From NCBI RefSeq assembly GCF_000374125.1, contig NZ_KB893625.1, positions 348,490 through 412,489 of the forward strand: a stretch of 64,000 nt of DNA, given 5' to 3'. Made by a program: the position numbers and the translations under genes. This document shows, one piece after another, positions 52,576-61,580 of the stretch; the first letter of the stretch is position 1, and the number at the start of each line of letters is the position of its first letter. The notes beneath the pieces were generated by a model. The model was not told where the DNA came from. It saw only the letters and a program-made list of their open reading frames with translations, and ran no database searches. The stretch is from Niabella aurantiaca DSM 17617 (lineage in GTDB: Bacteria > Bacteroidota > Bacteroidia > Chitinophagales > Chitinophagaceae).

Positions 52576-55071
52576 ATGAAGAATGAATTACCGTATCACC
52601 AGTCAGCCGTTGCAACGGACTTTGCCGAAGTGGTCATCCCGTTGGCGCTGCCGCTGAATTATACCTGGGCCATCCCGGAGCACCTGAAAGCAACGGCCAT
52701 TGCGGGGTGCAGGGTAGAGGTCAACCTGGGAAGATCCAAAAAATACGCCGGTGTCATCAAAAGGGTGCACCGTACACCGCCTGAATTTTTTGAAGCCAAA
52801 GAGATCGTCAATGTGCTGGATGCAACGCCTGTGGTGTTTGAATGGCAGCTGAAGCTTTGGGAATGGATCGCGCGGTATTATATGTGTACCGAAGGGGAGG
52901 TGATGGCCGCTGCCTTGCCCGCCCATTTTAAACTGAGCAGCGAAACCATACTGGTATTCAATGAAGAAGCCGGGGATGATTTTACGGACCTGGATAATGA
53001 AGCGTTCCTTGTTGCAGAAGCGCTGCTGATCAGGAAGGAGCTGAAGCTGTCTGAAGCGCAACAGATCCTCGACAGCAATCATGTATACCCGGTGGTGAAC
53101 CGCCTGATCCAGGGCCGGATCTGTTATGTGTGGGAATCCCTGAAAGAAAGTTACAGCCCTAAAAAGGAGACCTATGTTTTGCTGCATCCCGATTATGATA
53201 ACGAAGCAGCATTGGAAAAACTGCTGAATGAGGATCCCAAGCTGCAACGTGCCGGAAAGCAAATGGAGCTGCTGCTCGGGTATCTCCACTTTCAGAAAAC
53301 GGAGGGTACCATTACCCGGCAGGCCCTGCTGAAGAAAACGGGCGCCAGTGAAGCACAACTGAAAGGACTTGCCGACAAAGGCATCCTGCTGCTGGAAAAA
53401 AGAACGGTAGACCGTATCCCGGCGCTGCCGAAAGATATCCGGATCAATTTTGACCTGTCTGCAGCACAGCGTACGGCTTTAGAAGGCATCCGGGAGGCAT
53501 TTGGCAAAAAAGATGTATGTCTGTTACACGGGGTTACCTCCAGCGGAAAGACCGAGATCTACATCCACCTGATCGAAGAGCAGATCCGGAAGGGGAGACA
53601 AGTGCTTTACATGCTGCCCGAGATCGCGCTGACCTCGCAGACCATCCGCCGGTTGCAGCGTCATTTCGGCGGACATATAGGCGTGTATCATTCGCGGTTT
53701 TCGCAAAATGAACGGGTGGAGATCTGGAATAAGGTCAAAGACGGGTCCTTAAAGATCGTGCTGGGCGCACGCTCCTCCCTGTTCCTGCCTTTTCAGGACC
53801 TGGGAATGATCGTTTGCGATGAGGAACAGGATACTTCCTACAAACAAATGGAGCCGGCACCGCGCTACCATGCCCGGGATGCGGCCATTTATTTTGCCTC
53901 CCTGTTCCGGGAGTGCAAGGTACTCCTGGGAAGCGCCACCCCGTCTTTTGAATCTTACAGCAACGCCGTCAATGGAAAATACGGACTGGTATTGCTGACG
54001 GAGCGCTTTGGCGATATGAAGCTTCCGGAGATGGAAATCGTGGATACCCGCCGTTACCGGGCGAAGGAGTTTGCGGAAACCATCCTGTTCCCGCCGCTTG
54101 CGCAAAATATCCGGGATGCACTGGAACGCGGGAAGCAGGTGATCCTCTTTCAAAACAGGCGGGGCTATACGCCTTACCAGCGCTGCAATACCTGCGGATG
54201 GGTGCCCCAATGCAAATACTGTGATGTATCGCTGAATTATCATAAGGTATATAACAAATTGGTTTGCCATTATTGCGGTACCAGCTACCCGCTTATGGTT
54301 ACCTGTCCGCATTGCGGCAACCATGATTTTATTCAAAAACAATTTGGAACAGAACGTGTGGAAGAGGCGCTGCAGGAGCTCTTTCCCCGTGCCCGGGTGG
54401 GGCGGATGGACATTGATGCGGTACGCGGAAAACACGCACACGATCAGCTGATACAGGCTTTTGAGCAACAGAAGCTGGACATCCTGGTGGGAACGCAGAT
54501 GGTGGTAAAGGGACTGGATTTTGAGCATGTGGAGCTGGTGGGTATTGTGGATGCAGACGGGATTCTTTCCTTTGCGGATTTCCGGGTAAACGAGCGTGCC
54601 TTTCAGCTGATGGAGCAGGTGAGCGGGCGCGCCGGCCGCAAGCATGGCACCGGCAGTGTACTGGTTCAGACAACCCAGCCGGAGCATCCGGTGCTGCTGC
54701 AGGTACAACGGCATCAATACCGGGCCTTATTTGATGATGAACTGCCGAAACGGGAACAGTTCGGCTATCCGCCTTATACAAGGCTGATCCGGCTTACTTT
54801 TAAAAACAAGATCAAAGATGTGGTACAGAATGCCGCAGCCTGGTTCGCTGCGCGTCTTCAGGACCGTTATGGCAATTATATTACAGGCCCTTCTGAGCCG
54901 CTCATTAACAAAGTGCGCAATCAATACCTGATGGAACTGCTGCTGAAGCTGCCGCGCAGCAGCCGCCTGATCGGGCAATGCAAGGAAGACGTTCTTTACC
55001 AGGTGGCCCTGCTGCACCAGGAGAAACGGTATCGATCTGTAGTGGTGATCCCGGATGTAGACACATTGTAA
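52576..55071 (+). CDS. priA: Primosomal protein N' (replication restart helicase PriA)
   Basis: 831 residues. N-terminal DNA 3'-end-binding domain (EVVIPLALPLNYTWAIPEHL), Walker A GVTSSGKTEIYIHL (about 318-332), DEEQD in motif II, then eight zinc-binding Cys between about 536 and 580 (CNTCGW, CKYCDV, CHYCGT, CPHCGN). Helicase motifs V-VI include VGTQMVVKGLDFEHV and QVSGRAGRKHGTGSVLVQT. Reloads the replisome at stalled forks. An SD-like aaagggagg sits 7 nt before the ATG, uncommon in this window. Confidence 0.97.
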   Translation: MKNELPYHQSAVATDFAEVVIPLALPLNYTWAIPEHLKATAIAGCRVEVNLGRSKKYAGVIKRVHRTPPEFFEAKEIVNVLDATPVVFEWQLKLWEWIARYYMCTEGEVMAAALPAHFKLSSETILVFNEEAGDDFTDLDNEAFLVAEALLIRKELKLSEAQQILDSNHVYPVVNRLIQGRICYVWESLKESYSPKKETYVLLHPDYDNEAALEKLLNEDPKLQRAGKQMELLLGYLHFQKTEGTITRQALLKKTGASEAQLKGLADKGILLLEKRTVDRIPALPKDIRINFDLSAAQRTALEGIREAFGKKDVCLLHGVTSSGKTEIYIHLIEEQIRKGRQVLYMLPEIALTSQTIRRLQRHFGGHIGVYHSRFSQNERVEIWNKVKDGSLKIVLGARSSLFLPFQDLGMIVCDEEQDTSYKQMEPAPRYHARDAAIYFASLFRECKVLLGSATPSFESYSNAVNGKYGLVLLTERFGDMKLPEMEIVDTRRYRAKEFAETILFPPLAQNIRDALERGKQVILFQNRRGYTPYQRCNTCGWVPQCKYCDVSLNYHKVYNKLVCHYCGTSYPLMVTCPHCGNHDFIQKQFGTERVEEALQELFPRARVGRMDIDAVRGKHAHDQLIQAFEQQKLDILVGTQMVVKGLDFEHVELVGIVDADGILSFADFRVNERAFQLMEQVSGRAGRKHGTGSVLVQTTQPEHPVLLQVQRHQYRALFDDELPKREQFGYPPYTRLIRLTFKNKIKDVVQNAAAWFAARLQDRYGNYITGPSEPLINKVRNQYLMELLLKLPRSSRLIGQCKEDVLYQVALLHQEKRYRSVVVIPDVDTL

Positions 55072-55350
55072 CGACGACAGCAGCCAGGAGCTGATCCTGA
55101 AATCTCCGCCCGGGTGAAAGTACAGGGTGACCGTAAGAGTGCCCTCACCACCATCATTGGTCTTGTTGTGCAGGCAGAACATTCAGAATGAGCATCCTCT
55201 GTAAACAGGCTTTTTGGGTCACTGTGGCCAGAGGCCGTTCGTGTATTGGTGGGTGCTAAAAGCAGGTCTCTCTGCCATTGCTGGTGTTTTTACCGGCGAC
55301 CAGGCTGGCAATATTTTGAACGATGGTATCCGGAAGATGAATCAGCCCAA
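55072..55350 (+). pseudogene. Possible decayed small protein gene after priA
   Basis: Two coding-like traces lie in different frames. One reads RVKVQGDRKSALTTIIGLVVQAE and then a stop. Another reads AGLSAIAGVFTGDQAGNIL..., ending in a stop at 55351-55353. Together they resemble a short membrane protein broken by frameshifts, but no family is certain and the composition alone could mislead. Low confidence. Confidence 0.25.
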
Positions 55351-55352
55351 AT

Positions 55353-55385
55353 AAAGAGGGTGCCTCAATCGGAGACACCCTCTTT
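55353..55385. terminator. Strong hairpin between priA and the protease gene
   Basis: aaagagggtg and caccctcttt are perfect 10-bp complements with a further ctc/gag pair inside. T-rich tracts flank both sides, so it can end transcription from either direction. Confidence 0.75.
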
Positions 55386-55410
55386 GGTCTTGGTTGATGA
55401 CTAAAATCGG

Positions 55411-56550
55411 TTAATTCACTTTTACCATAAAAACATAGTCCTGGATCTTTTTCGTTTTTTGTGTACGATTGAGATTTGTTATCGAGGACCGGGTATTCAG
55501 TTTTACATTTTGAATGGAGGAATCGGTTTTCTCTTTTTCCTTTACTTCATTGAGGATATTATAAAGGTTCCTGGATCGGATGAAGAAGGCAACACCTTCC
55601 TGGTCCTTCTGGCGGCCGTTTAAAACCCCGATCACATCGCCTTCATCATCCAGTATCGGGCTGCCGCTGTTGCCGCGGTTTGCCGAGATCTGTATCTGGC
55701 AGCTCAGGGTGTCGCCGTTAAACCCGGTCTTTGCGCTCAGGTAACCCTGGTTATAAACGATGTTCTCGTCCTCCCTCGGGTAGCCCAGCGTGAACACCGG
55801 TTCTGCCAGGTCGGCCATTTTACGTGAGAATCCGTAGGGAACCGGTGGCAGTGGTTTAAAATCTTTGTCGGTGATCTTGAGCAGGGCAATGTCTCTTACC
55901 GGATCCGCATACACTACTTCCGCAAAGTATTCAACTCCTGTAGAGCTGGCCACTGCTACATTCTGCGCGTTCTGGATCACATGGGCATTGGTAACCAACA
56001 GTCCCTTATTGTCAATAATGAACCCGGTGCCGCCGGAGCTGTAGGTGATTTCCGGGGTTTTGGCATCGGCGCCATGGCTGTTCTTAAGGTTGTTGATCTC
56101 TTCGGCCTGTTTCCGTGATTTATTTTCGAGGGAGCTGAGGTTTTTGCTTAGTTGTTCGATCCGGACATTATGGCTTTTAGGCGTTACCGACCAGAGAATG
56201 GCAGAAACCAGTAAAGCAGTAAGTCCTGCGATCGAAGCGGCGATGGAAGCCACTCTTTTGTAACGGTTGTACAGGTACGCCAGCCTGGCTTTCCCTTTAA
56301 GAGCGGGGGAATCAATTTTTCCCTGGGTGGCCAGATCGGTATGGATCTCGTTTAAAGAGGTATGGAATTTTTGCCATTCATGATAGCGGTTCATGCGCTG
56401 CATAAACAGCGTATGCGTTACTACCAGCTGGTCAATTTCACTGTCGGCTTTTCTTAGATTTTCAAAATGTAACCGTTCATCAGGGCTCATTTCCCCGGAG
56501 ATATACCGCTCCACCGCTTCCGTCAGTAAAATATTGTCATGCTCGTGCAT
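55411..56550 (-). CDS. Trypsin/HtrA-like serine protease with anti-sigma-like N-terminus
   Basis: 379 residues. Residues 1-95 are cytoplasmic and resemble the anti-sigma helical part of FecR/RseA-type proteins without Zn ligands (LLTEAVERYISGEMSPDERLHFENLRKADSEIDQLV). One TM helix (about 100-120). A coiled-coil stretch (about 130-165) precedes the S1C domain with His190 (VTNAHV), Asp220 (RDIALLKI) and Ser295 (NRGNSGSP). There is no PDZ domain. The gene starts 7 nt after the ECF sigma gene stop, so the two are coupled. Likely a sensor that links a periplasmic protease to sigma release, or a sigma-regulated protease. Confidence 0.88.
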   Translation of the reverse strand: MHEHDNILLTEAVERYISGEMSPDERLHFENLRKADSEIDQLVVTHTLFMQRMNRYHEWQKFHTSLNEIHTDLATQGKIDSPALKGKARLAYLYNRYKRVASIAASIAGLTALLVSAILWSVTPKSHNVRIEQLSKNLSSLENKSRKQAEEINNLKNSHGADAKTPEITYSSGGTGFIIDNKGLLVTNAHVIQNAQNVAVASSTGVEYFAEVVYADPVRDIALLKITDKDFKPLPPVPYGFSRKMADLAEPVFTLGYPREDENIVYNQGYLSAKTGFNGDTLSCQIQISANRGNSGSPILDDEGDVIGVLNGRQKDQEGVAFFIRSRNLYNILNEVKEKEKTDSSIQNVKLNTRSSITNLNRTQKTKKIQDYVFMVKVN

Positions 56551-56557
56551 TATCAGA

Positions 56558-57124
56558 CTACTTTTTATATTGAGAAAAGAATATTTTTTTCAACCGCATC
56601 AGGCACTTATACTTTTGTGTCTTCGCATTTTCGGAATTCGTATAGCCAAAGGCCTCCGCTATTTCCTGCATGCTCTTTTTCTTAAAATAAAAGGCCTCCA
56701 ATAAACTTTTACAAGGCTCGCCCAGGTGCTGGATGGAATGATGCATCAGAGTGTAATCCTGATCCTTTTGCGCATGCGCCTCCAGGTCTTCATCCACTTT
56801 TACCAGGTTGCCGGCATCGTTCCACTCCTCGGTAAACCGGCTCTGCTGCTGCAACTTCTTTAACCATAGCCGTTTAGCTACCGAGTATAAATAGGTTTTG
56901 ATCTGGCAGTTGAGTTCAAACGTCCCCGACCGGGCCTTTTCAAAGAGGACCACCATCGATTCCTGGAAAATATCCCGGGCATCATCGGCGGTACCATTAT
57001 TATTGACTACCAAAGCCTGAATGAGGTTGTAATGCTGTTTGTATATTTCTTCGGTTGATTTCTTATCATTGCGCGCTAAACCCTTCAGTAGCAATATTTC
57101 CTGTTCTAAGATCGTCTCTTTCAC
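56558..57124 (-). CDS. ECF-type RNA polymerase sigma factor
   Basis: 188 residues from GTG. Region 2 (about 20-85; YKQHYNLIQALVVNNNGTADDARDIFQESMVVLFEKA) and region 4 (about 130-185; LLEAFYFKKKSMQEIAEAFGYTNSENAKTQKYKCLMRLKKIF). It belongs to a Bacteroidota-specific ECF group. The downstream protein with anti-sigma-like N-terminus and periplasmic protease is the likely regulator. Target promoters are not apparent. Confidence 0.93.
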   Translation of the reverse strand: MKETILEQEILLLKGLARNDKKSTEEIYKQHYNLIQALVVNNNGTADDARDIFQESMVVLFEKARSGTFELNCQIKTYLYSVAKRLWLKKLQQQSRFTEEWNDAGNLVKVDEDLEAHAQKDQDYTLMHHSIQHLGEPCKSLLEAFYFKKKSMQEIAEAFGYTNSENAKTQKYKCLMRLKKIFFSQYKK

Positions 57125-57261
57125 GCTTTGTACAATTTATAATACTTTTTTTTAAAAATAGTAACCCTTTGGCACTAAGAAAAACTTTTTTGTGACGAAG
57201 CAGGTTACCTTTTCTCAATTTTTGTATTAATTCGAAATTGTTTAATCCAAAAATTAAAGTA

Positions 57262-57468
57262 ATGAAAAAACTATTTATTGTTCTGGCAATCAGTTCTGTA
57301 GGTTTTGCAGCCTGTAACAGCGGCGCAGAAGGTGAAAATAGCGGCGATACAGCTGCTGTAGCCCCCATCGACACTACCAGTATTGCTCCTCCTGCAGTAA
57401 GTACGGACACCATGGTGAACCTTGATACCAATCAGGCAGCACCGGTTGACACTACCGCAAAACAGTAA
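57262..57468 (+). CDS. Tiny Thr/Ala/Asp-rich lipoprotein
   Basis: 68 residues with lipobox FAAC (Cys18). The mature part is disordered and repeats IDTTS / VSTDT / VDTTA. No family. A hairpin and T-run follow (57493-57527), supporting a real short transcript. It is divergent from the ECF sigma gene with 137 nt between starts. Confidence 0.7.
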   Translation: MKKLFIVLAISSVGFAACNSGAEGENSGDTAAVAPIDTTSIAPPAVSTDTMVNLDTNQAAPVDTTAKQ

Positions 57469-57492
57469 GTGATCTATATTCGGCAAATAAAA

Positions 57493-57527
57493 CAGGGCCA
57501 TCCTCCTTTGGGCAGGGTGGCTTTTTT
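57493..57527 (+). terminator. Terminator of the tiny lipoprotein gene
   Basis: gccatcct pairs with agggtggc (G-U allowed), followed by a run of T. 25 nt after the stop. Confidence 0.6.
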
Positions 57528-57541
57528 ATTAAGTGTTCTTT

Positions 57542-57571
57542 AAATGCTCTTCGAGAGCCCGAAGAGCATTT
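57542..57571. repeat. Perfect 12-bp stem hairpin before the DEAD-box gene
   Basis: aaatgctcttcg (57542-57553) and cgaagagcattt (57560-57571) with a 6-nt loop. No T-run follows. It lies just upstream of a -7-like box at 57595, so it may be an operator or extra terminator rather than a leader structure. Confidence 0.7.
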
Positions 57572-57594
57572 AGAGCATTGTCCGGCAAATATCA

Positions 57595-57602
57595 TACCTT
57601 TG
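57595..57602 (+). promoter_or_regulatory. -7 box for the DEAD-box helicase gene
   Basis: tacctttg fits TAnnTTTG. With start at GTG 57630 the leader would be about 20 nt. -33 TTG not at standard spacing. Confidence 0.4.
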
Positions 57603-57629
57603 CGGACTCATTTTATTAAAAATATTTTA

Positions 57630-59294
57630 GTGGTTACATTTGAATCGTTGGGAATTGAAGAGGGACTGCTTCAGTCATTGGAGCAGATCGGGTTTCAGAC
57701 GCCTACTCCAATACAGGAACAGGCAATACCGGTTTTATTACAGGGAACAAAAGATTTTATCGGACTGGCGCAAACGGGCACCGGCAAAACAGCCGCCTTC
57801 GGGTTGCCCCTTTTACAGTTGATTGATCGATCCTTCTCCTCTCCCCAGGCATTGATCATTTGCCCAACCCGCGAGCTCTGTTTGCAGATTGCCAATGACC
57901 TGCAGTCCTTCCGGCAAAAGCAGGCGCATATCGGCGTTACTGCCGTATATGGCGGTACAGCCATCAGCCAGCAGATCCGTGAAATAAAAAGAGGAACACA
58001 TATTGTGGTGGCAACGCCGGGCCGCCTCATCGACCTGATCGAGCGAAAGGCCATTCACCTGGATGATATCCACTACGTAGTGCTGGATGAGGCCGATGAA
58101 ATGCTGAACATGGGCTTTAAGGACGATATTGAGTTTATTTTAAAAGAAACCCCCAATCGTCAAAGTACCTGGTTGTTCAGTGCTACCATGCCCAAAGAGA
58201 TCCGGCAGGTGAGCAAACGGTATATGGAAAACCCGTTTGAAATCACGGTTGGGAAAGCCAATTCCGCCAACACGAATATTGCGCACCAATACTACCAGAC
58301 GCAGCATATTAACCGTTATGAAACGTTAAAGCGGATCATTGATTTCAATCCGGGTATGTATGGGATCGTTTTTACCCGGACGAAGGCCGATGCACAGCAG
58401 ATCACCGAACAGCTGATCCGGGAAGGATATGATATTGAGGCGCTGCACGGCGATCTTACACAGGCGCAACGGGATAAAGTGATGGGGCGTTTCCGCGAAA
58501 AATCGCTGGAACTGTTGATCGCTACCGATGTTGCCGCGCGGGGGATCGATGTGCAGGGGATCACGCACGTCATTAACTACGAGCTTCCCGATGATACGGA
58601 AGTGTACACGCACCGGAGCGGAAGAACCGGCCGCGCCGGTCTCAGCGGGATCTCCATTTCTATCGTAACGCCAAGAGAAGTTTACCGGTTGCGGCAAATT
58701 GAAAAGCTGATCAACACAAAGTTCAACAAGATCGATATTCCTTCCGGTAAAGATGTGTGCCGGAAACAGTTCTTTCATTTTATCGACAAGATGCTGAAGG
58801 CCGATATCAGCCATGGCGAATATGAAGCCTATGTACCGGTATTGCAGGAAAAATTTGAAAATGTAAGTAAGGAAGAAGTGCTGCAACGCGTGGCGGCGCT
58901 TGAGTTTGACCGGTTTTTAAAATACTATGAGAATTCGGCTGACCTGAACCTGCGCAATGACCGGGGCAGCGAGGACCGAAAGGGTGGGCGTGGTCAGGAC
59001 CGGGGCAGCCGCAGCGGCCGCAGTTTTGGCAACGGGCAATACCAGCGCCTGTTCGTGAACCTGGGTACCAAGGATGGCTTTTATAAGGCCAGTTTCCTCC
59101 AGTTTATCCTCGATATGAGCCGTCTGAGCAAAGATGACCTGGGCCGCATCGACATGAAGGAAATGAACAGCTGGGTGGAGGTGGATGCTGCATCGGCCCG
59201 GATCATGATCAAAGCCCTGGATGGGAAAAACTACCGGGGCAGAAGGATCCGTATGAACGATGCGGAAACCGGCGGCGGACGCAAAAAAGGATAG
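57630..59294 (+). CDS. DEAD-box ATP-dependent RNA helicase (CsdA/DbpA-type)
   Basis: 554 residues from GTG 57630 (MVTFESLGIEEGLLQSL); an upstream TTG frame lacks support. Q motif TPTPIQEQAIP, motif I AQTGTGKTAAF, DEAD in LDEADEMLNMGF, SAT, and HRSGRTGRAG. A C-terminal Gly/Arg-rich linker (GRGQDRGSRSGRSFG) leads to a DbpA-type RNA-binding domain (YQRLFVNLGTKDGFYKASFLQFILDMSRL). Acts in ribosome assembly or cold-linked RNA remodelling. Confidence 0.95.
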   Translation: MVTFESLGIEEGLLQSLEQIGFQTPTPIQEQAIPVLLQGTKDFIGLAQTGTGKTAAFGLPLLQLIDRSFSSPQALIICPTRELCLQIANDLQSFRQKQAHIGVTAVYGGTAISQQIREIKRGTHIVVATPGRLIDLIERKAIHLDDIHYVVLDEADEMLNMGFKDDIEFILKETPNRQSTWLFSATMPKEIRQVSKRYMENPFEITVGKANSANTNIAHQYYQTQHINRYETLKRIIDFNPGMYGIVFTRTKADAQQITEQLIREGYDIEALHGDLTQAQRDKVMGRFREKSLELLIATDVAARGIDVQGITHVINYELPDDTEVYTHRSGRTGRAGLSGISISIVTPREVYRLRQIEKLINTKFNKIDIPSGKDVCRKQFFHFIDKMLKADISHGEYEAYVPVLQEKFENVSKEEVLQRVAALEFDRFLKYYENSADLNLRNDRGSEDRKGGRGQDRGSRSGRSFGNGQYQRLFVNLGTKDGFYKASFLQFILDMSRLSKDDLGRIDMKEMNSWVEVDAASARIMIKALDGKNYRGRRIRMNDAETGGGRKKG

Positions 59295-59314
59295 GGGTCA
59301 AAAGAACTGTTTAT

Positions 59315-59357
59315 AGTGAGAAGTAAAATGCATAACATTTCACTGCTCACTTTTTTT
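59315..59357 (+). terminator. Rho-independent terminator of the helicase gene
   Basis: agtgagaagtaaaatg pairs with catttcactgctcact at 14 of 16 positions, followed by seven T. The convergent SIMPL gene stop overlaps its 3' end. Confidence 0.85.
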
Positions 59358-60129
59358 ATTCCACCACGCATTCCAGGTTTACGGTAATGCTGGCTGTTTT
59401 ATTCTTGGAAGACGTATTGAAAGTGCCTCCGTAACTGTAATCTTCGTTGCTGTTCTTTCCCGTGATCTGAAAAATGCCCATATTGGCTTTTACCACATTA
59501 CCCAAAGCGCCGCCGGTATTTTTGGCAATGGTTTCCGCCCGTTTCCGTGCATCCTCGGCTGCCTTGGCCAGCAGGTCCAGCTTCAAATCCGCCAGCTTGG
59601 TGTAAAAGTAAAGCGGCTCCGGTGAGTTCAGCTCGATCCCTGTTTCGATCAGTTCGGTAATTTCCCGGGAAAGAGCCTCTACCTTCGCAATATCGTTGGA
59701 TTCTACCTTTACGTTCTGTGTTAAGTTGTAACCGCCGAAAGTGGTGGTTGTAGACCGGGTTTCCTGGTTATAGTTCGAGTGGAAGATCTTATCAATTTTT
59801 ACCGAGGAAAAGATCATCTGGTTGGGCTGAATGCCTTTTCGCGTGAGGTAGTTTTTTACATTGCTTTCATCCTGCTTCAGCTGCGCATAAGCTGTTTTCA
59901 GGTCAAAATCGGTGCGGTTATAGCTTCCGTTCCAGGCGATCAGATCGCTGGTGAAATCCTTTTCTGCACTGCCCGTTACCCGTATGGTCTGCCGGGTCCT
60001 GAATTTATATTTATAGGCACCGGCCACGATAAACCCGGCCAGTATAATGCAAATACCGATGATCACCAGCCCGGTGAAATTACGGTTTCCTGTACCGGCT
60101 TTTGTTGCTGTGTTTTCAGTGTCGCTCAT
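59356..60129 (-). CDS. SIMPL domain protein (DUF541)
   Basis: 257 residues from the ATG giving MSDTENTATKAG, a TM helix (about 19-38), then the SIMPL domain: TRQTIRVTGSAEKDFTSDLIAWNGSY, YLTRKGIQPNQMIFSSVKIDKI and AAEDARKRAETIAKNTGGALGNVVKANMGIF. An upstream start would add 41 unlikely residues. Envelope protein of unknown role, anchored in the inner membrane with a periplasmic domain. Confidence 0.9.
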   Translation of the reverse strand: MSDTENTATKAGTGNRNFTGLVIIGICIILAGFIVAGAYKYKFRTRQTIRVTGSAEKDFTSDLIAWNGSYNRTDFDLKTAYAQLKQDESNVKNYLTRKGIQPNQMIFSSVKIDKIFHSNYNQETRSTTTTFGGYNLTQNVKVESNDIAKVEALSREITELIETGIELNSPEPLYFYTKLADLKLDLLAKAAEDARKRAETIAKNTGGALGNVVKANMGIFQITGKNSNEDYSYGGTFNTSSKNKTASITVNLECVVE

Positions 60130-60310
60130 AGAACTAAGATAGGAAAAACGCGGGATCCGGCAAAAAAGAGGGCACTGTTTGCACATCCTCTTACTACCGG
60201 CTGATTGTGAGTGCGTTTTTGGCGCTGCTTTTTTTTCACAAATAATTTGCACCGGGTACTGTTATCTATTCACCGTTTTTGCCGTCTTACTGGTAGAAAA
60301 ACAGAAAGAA

Positions 60311-60946
60311 ATGAAAAGCCGTATCATAAAATTTTTGGGAGTGGCTGCAGTGGTTGTTCTCGTGCTGGCAGGTTGCGGCCCTTCTGCACACGTAGAAACC
60401 TCCCGCAATGCAAATTTCAGCAAGTACCGCACGTTTGCATGGGCAGAAAAAAGAGACCGCCGCGGGCATACCGGCAGCCGCACCATGATGGAAAATCAGG
60501 TCCGGGATGCTGTTTCCGGCAGGCTGGAGTCCCGTATGGGATGGCGGCAGGTGGCGCGCAACCCGGATGTGATCCTGAGTTATGACGTTTTGGTAGAACG
60601 GGGATCGCGCGTGGCATCGGATCCGCGGTACAGCTGGGGCGGTTTCCGTACATTCTACAACCCGTACAGCCGCCGGTTTTATAATGTGTACTATCCTTCC
60701 ATGTTTATGGGGTACGACAATTATGAAGTGCCTACAAAGGAAGGAACGATTACCGTTACAATGGCAGATGCCCGCACGGACGAAACGGTGATGCAGGGCT
60801 GGGCCTCGGATGAGGTAAACAGCCGCCGTCTCTCCGGGAGGGAGATCGACCGGATCGTGGATGCGATCTTCCGGAAATGGGAGTCGGGCTCAAGAACCGG
60901 CCGGTACGACACCCGCGGAAGAAATTCCCGCTACGGCGAACGCTAA
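60311..60946 (+). CDS. DUF4136 lipoprotein
   Basis: 211 residues from the ATG that gives lipobox LAGC (Cys22). The DUF4136 body reads VETSRNANFSKYRTFAWAE, then YEVPTKEGTITVTMADARTDETVMQGWASDEV and REIDRIVDAIFRKW. The last 25 residues are Arg/Gly/Ser-rich. Function unknown. Divergent from the SIMPL gene. Confidence 0.88.
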   Translation: MKSRIIKFLGVAAVVVLVLAGCGPSAHVETSRNANFSKYRTFAWAEKRDRRGHTGSRTMMENQVRDAVSGRLESRMGWRQVARNPDVILSYDVLVERGSRVASDPRYSWGGFRTFYNPYSRRFYNVYYPSMFMGYDNYEVPTKEGTITVTMADARTDETVMQGWASDEVNSRRLSGREIDRIVDAIFRKWESGSRTGRYDTRGRNSRYGER

Positions 60947-61079
60947 TGGTATTTTAAAGAGAGTAGTTTGGTTTGGTAGTTACAATGGGGCCTCTGTTAT
61001 TTTTAGCGGGGGCCCTCTTTTTTGTTTCAGGTTCCACGTTTTGTTCCAACCCGGAACTTTGAACTTTAAACCTGAAATA

Positions 61080-61568
61080 TCAAATATCCCGTTCCCGCAA
61101 CAGCTGGTCCAGGTCGAGCTCATGCGTGTACATTTCCAGGCTGCCGTCCGCTTTTTGCGGCCAAAGCTCCCGGGGTTTATCCCAATAAAGTTCCACACCA
61201 TTCCCGTCAGGGTCATCCAGGTACAGGGCCTCTGATACACCATGGTCTGCGGCTCCGGTCAGGGGATAATTTTCCTGCATCAGCCGGTAAAGGATATTGG
61301 CCAGGTCCTTTCTTTCCGGATAGAGAATGGCCGTGTGAAAAAGACCGGGAGCTTTCACCGGTGCGGGAGGAGCGTCTTTACTGTACCAGGTATTCAGACC
61401 GATGTGATGGTGATATCCGCCGGCAGAAATGAAAGCTGCCTGGCTGCCATACAGGGTCGTGATCTCAAATCCCAGCAGCCCGCAATAAAAACCGATCGAC
61501 CGCTGCAGGTCGGAAACTTTCAGATGTACATGCCCTATTTTTGTTGCGGATGGAATTTTGTAATCCAT
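61080..61568 (-). CDS. VOC family protein, CatE-like
   Basis: 162 residues, one VOC domain: IGHVHLKVSDLQRSIGFYCGLLGFE, then GGYHHHIGLNTWYSKDAPPAPVKAPGLFHTAILYPER and LYLDDPDGNGVELYWDKPRE. Resembles catechol-2,3-dioxygenase-like proteins of Bacillus CatE type; substrate unknown. Flanked by small inverted repeats. Confidence 0.88.
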   Translation of the reverse strand: MDYKIPSATKIGHVHLKVSDLQRSIGFYCGLLGFEITTLYGSQAAFISAGGYHHHIGLNTWYSKDAPPAPVKAPGLFHTAILYPERKDLANILYRLMQENYPLTGAADHGVSEALYLDDPDGNGVELYWDKPRELWPQKADGSLEMYTHELDLDQLLRERDI

Positions 61569-61580
61569 AATTTATGTTTC

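Noticed and set aside
53749-54717. Minus-strand ORF of 322 codons opposite priA
   Set aside because: Antisense shadow of the zinc and helicase region of priA; composition rich in His, Gln and Leu typical of shadows.
60986-61025. Possible terminator after the DUF4136 gene (gggcc ... ggccc then T-run)
   Set aside because: Stem is only 5 bp with a long loop; the T-run alone is not enough to call it.
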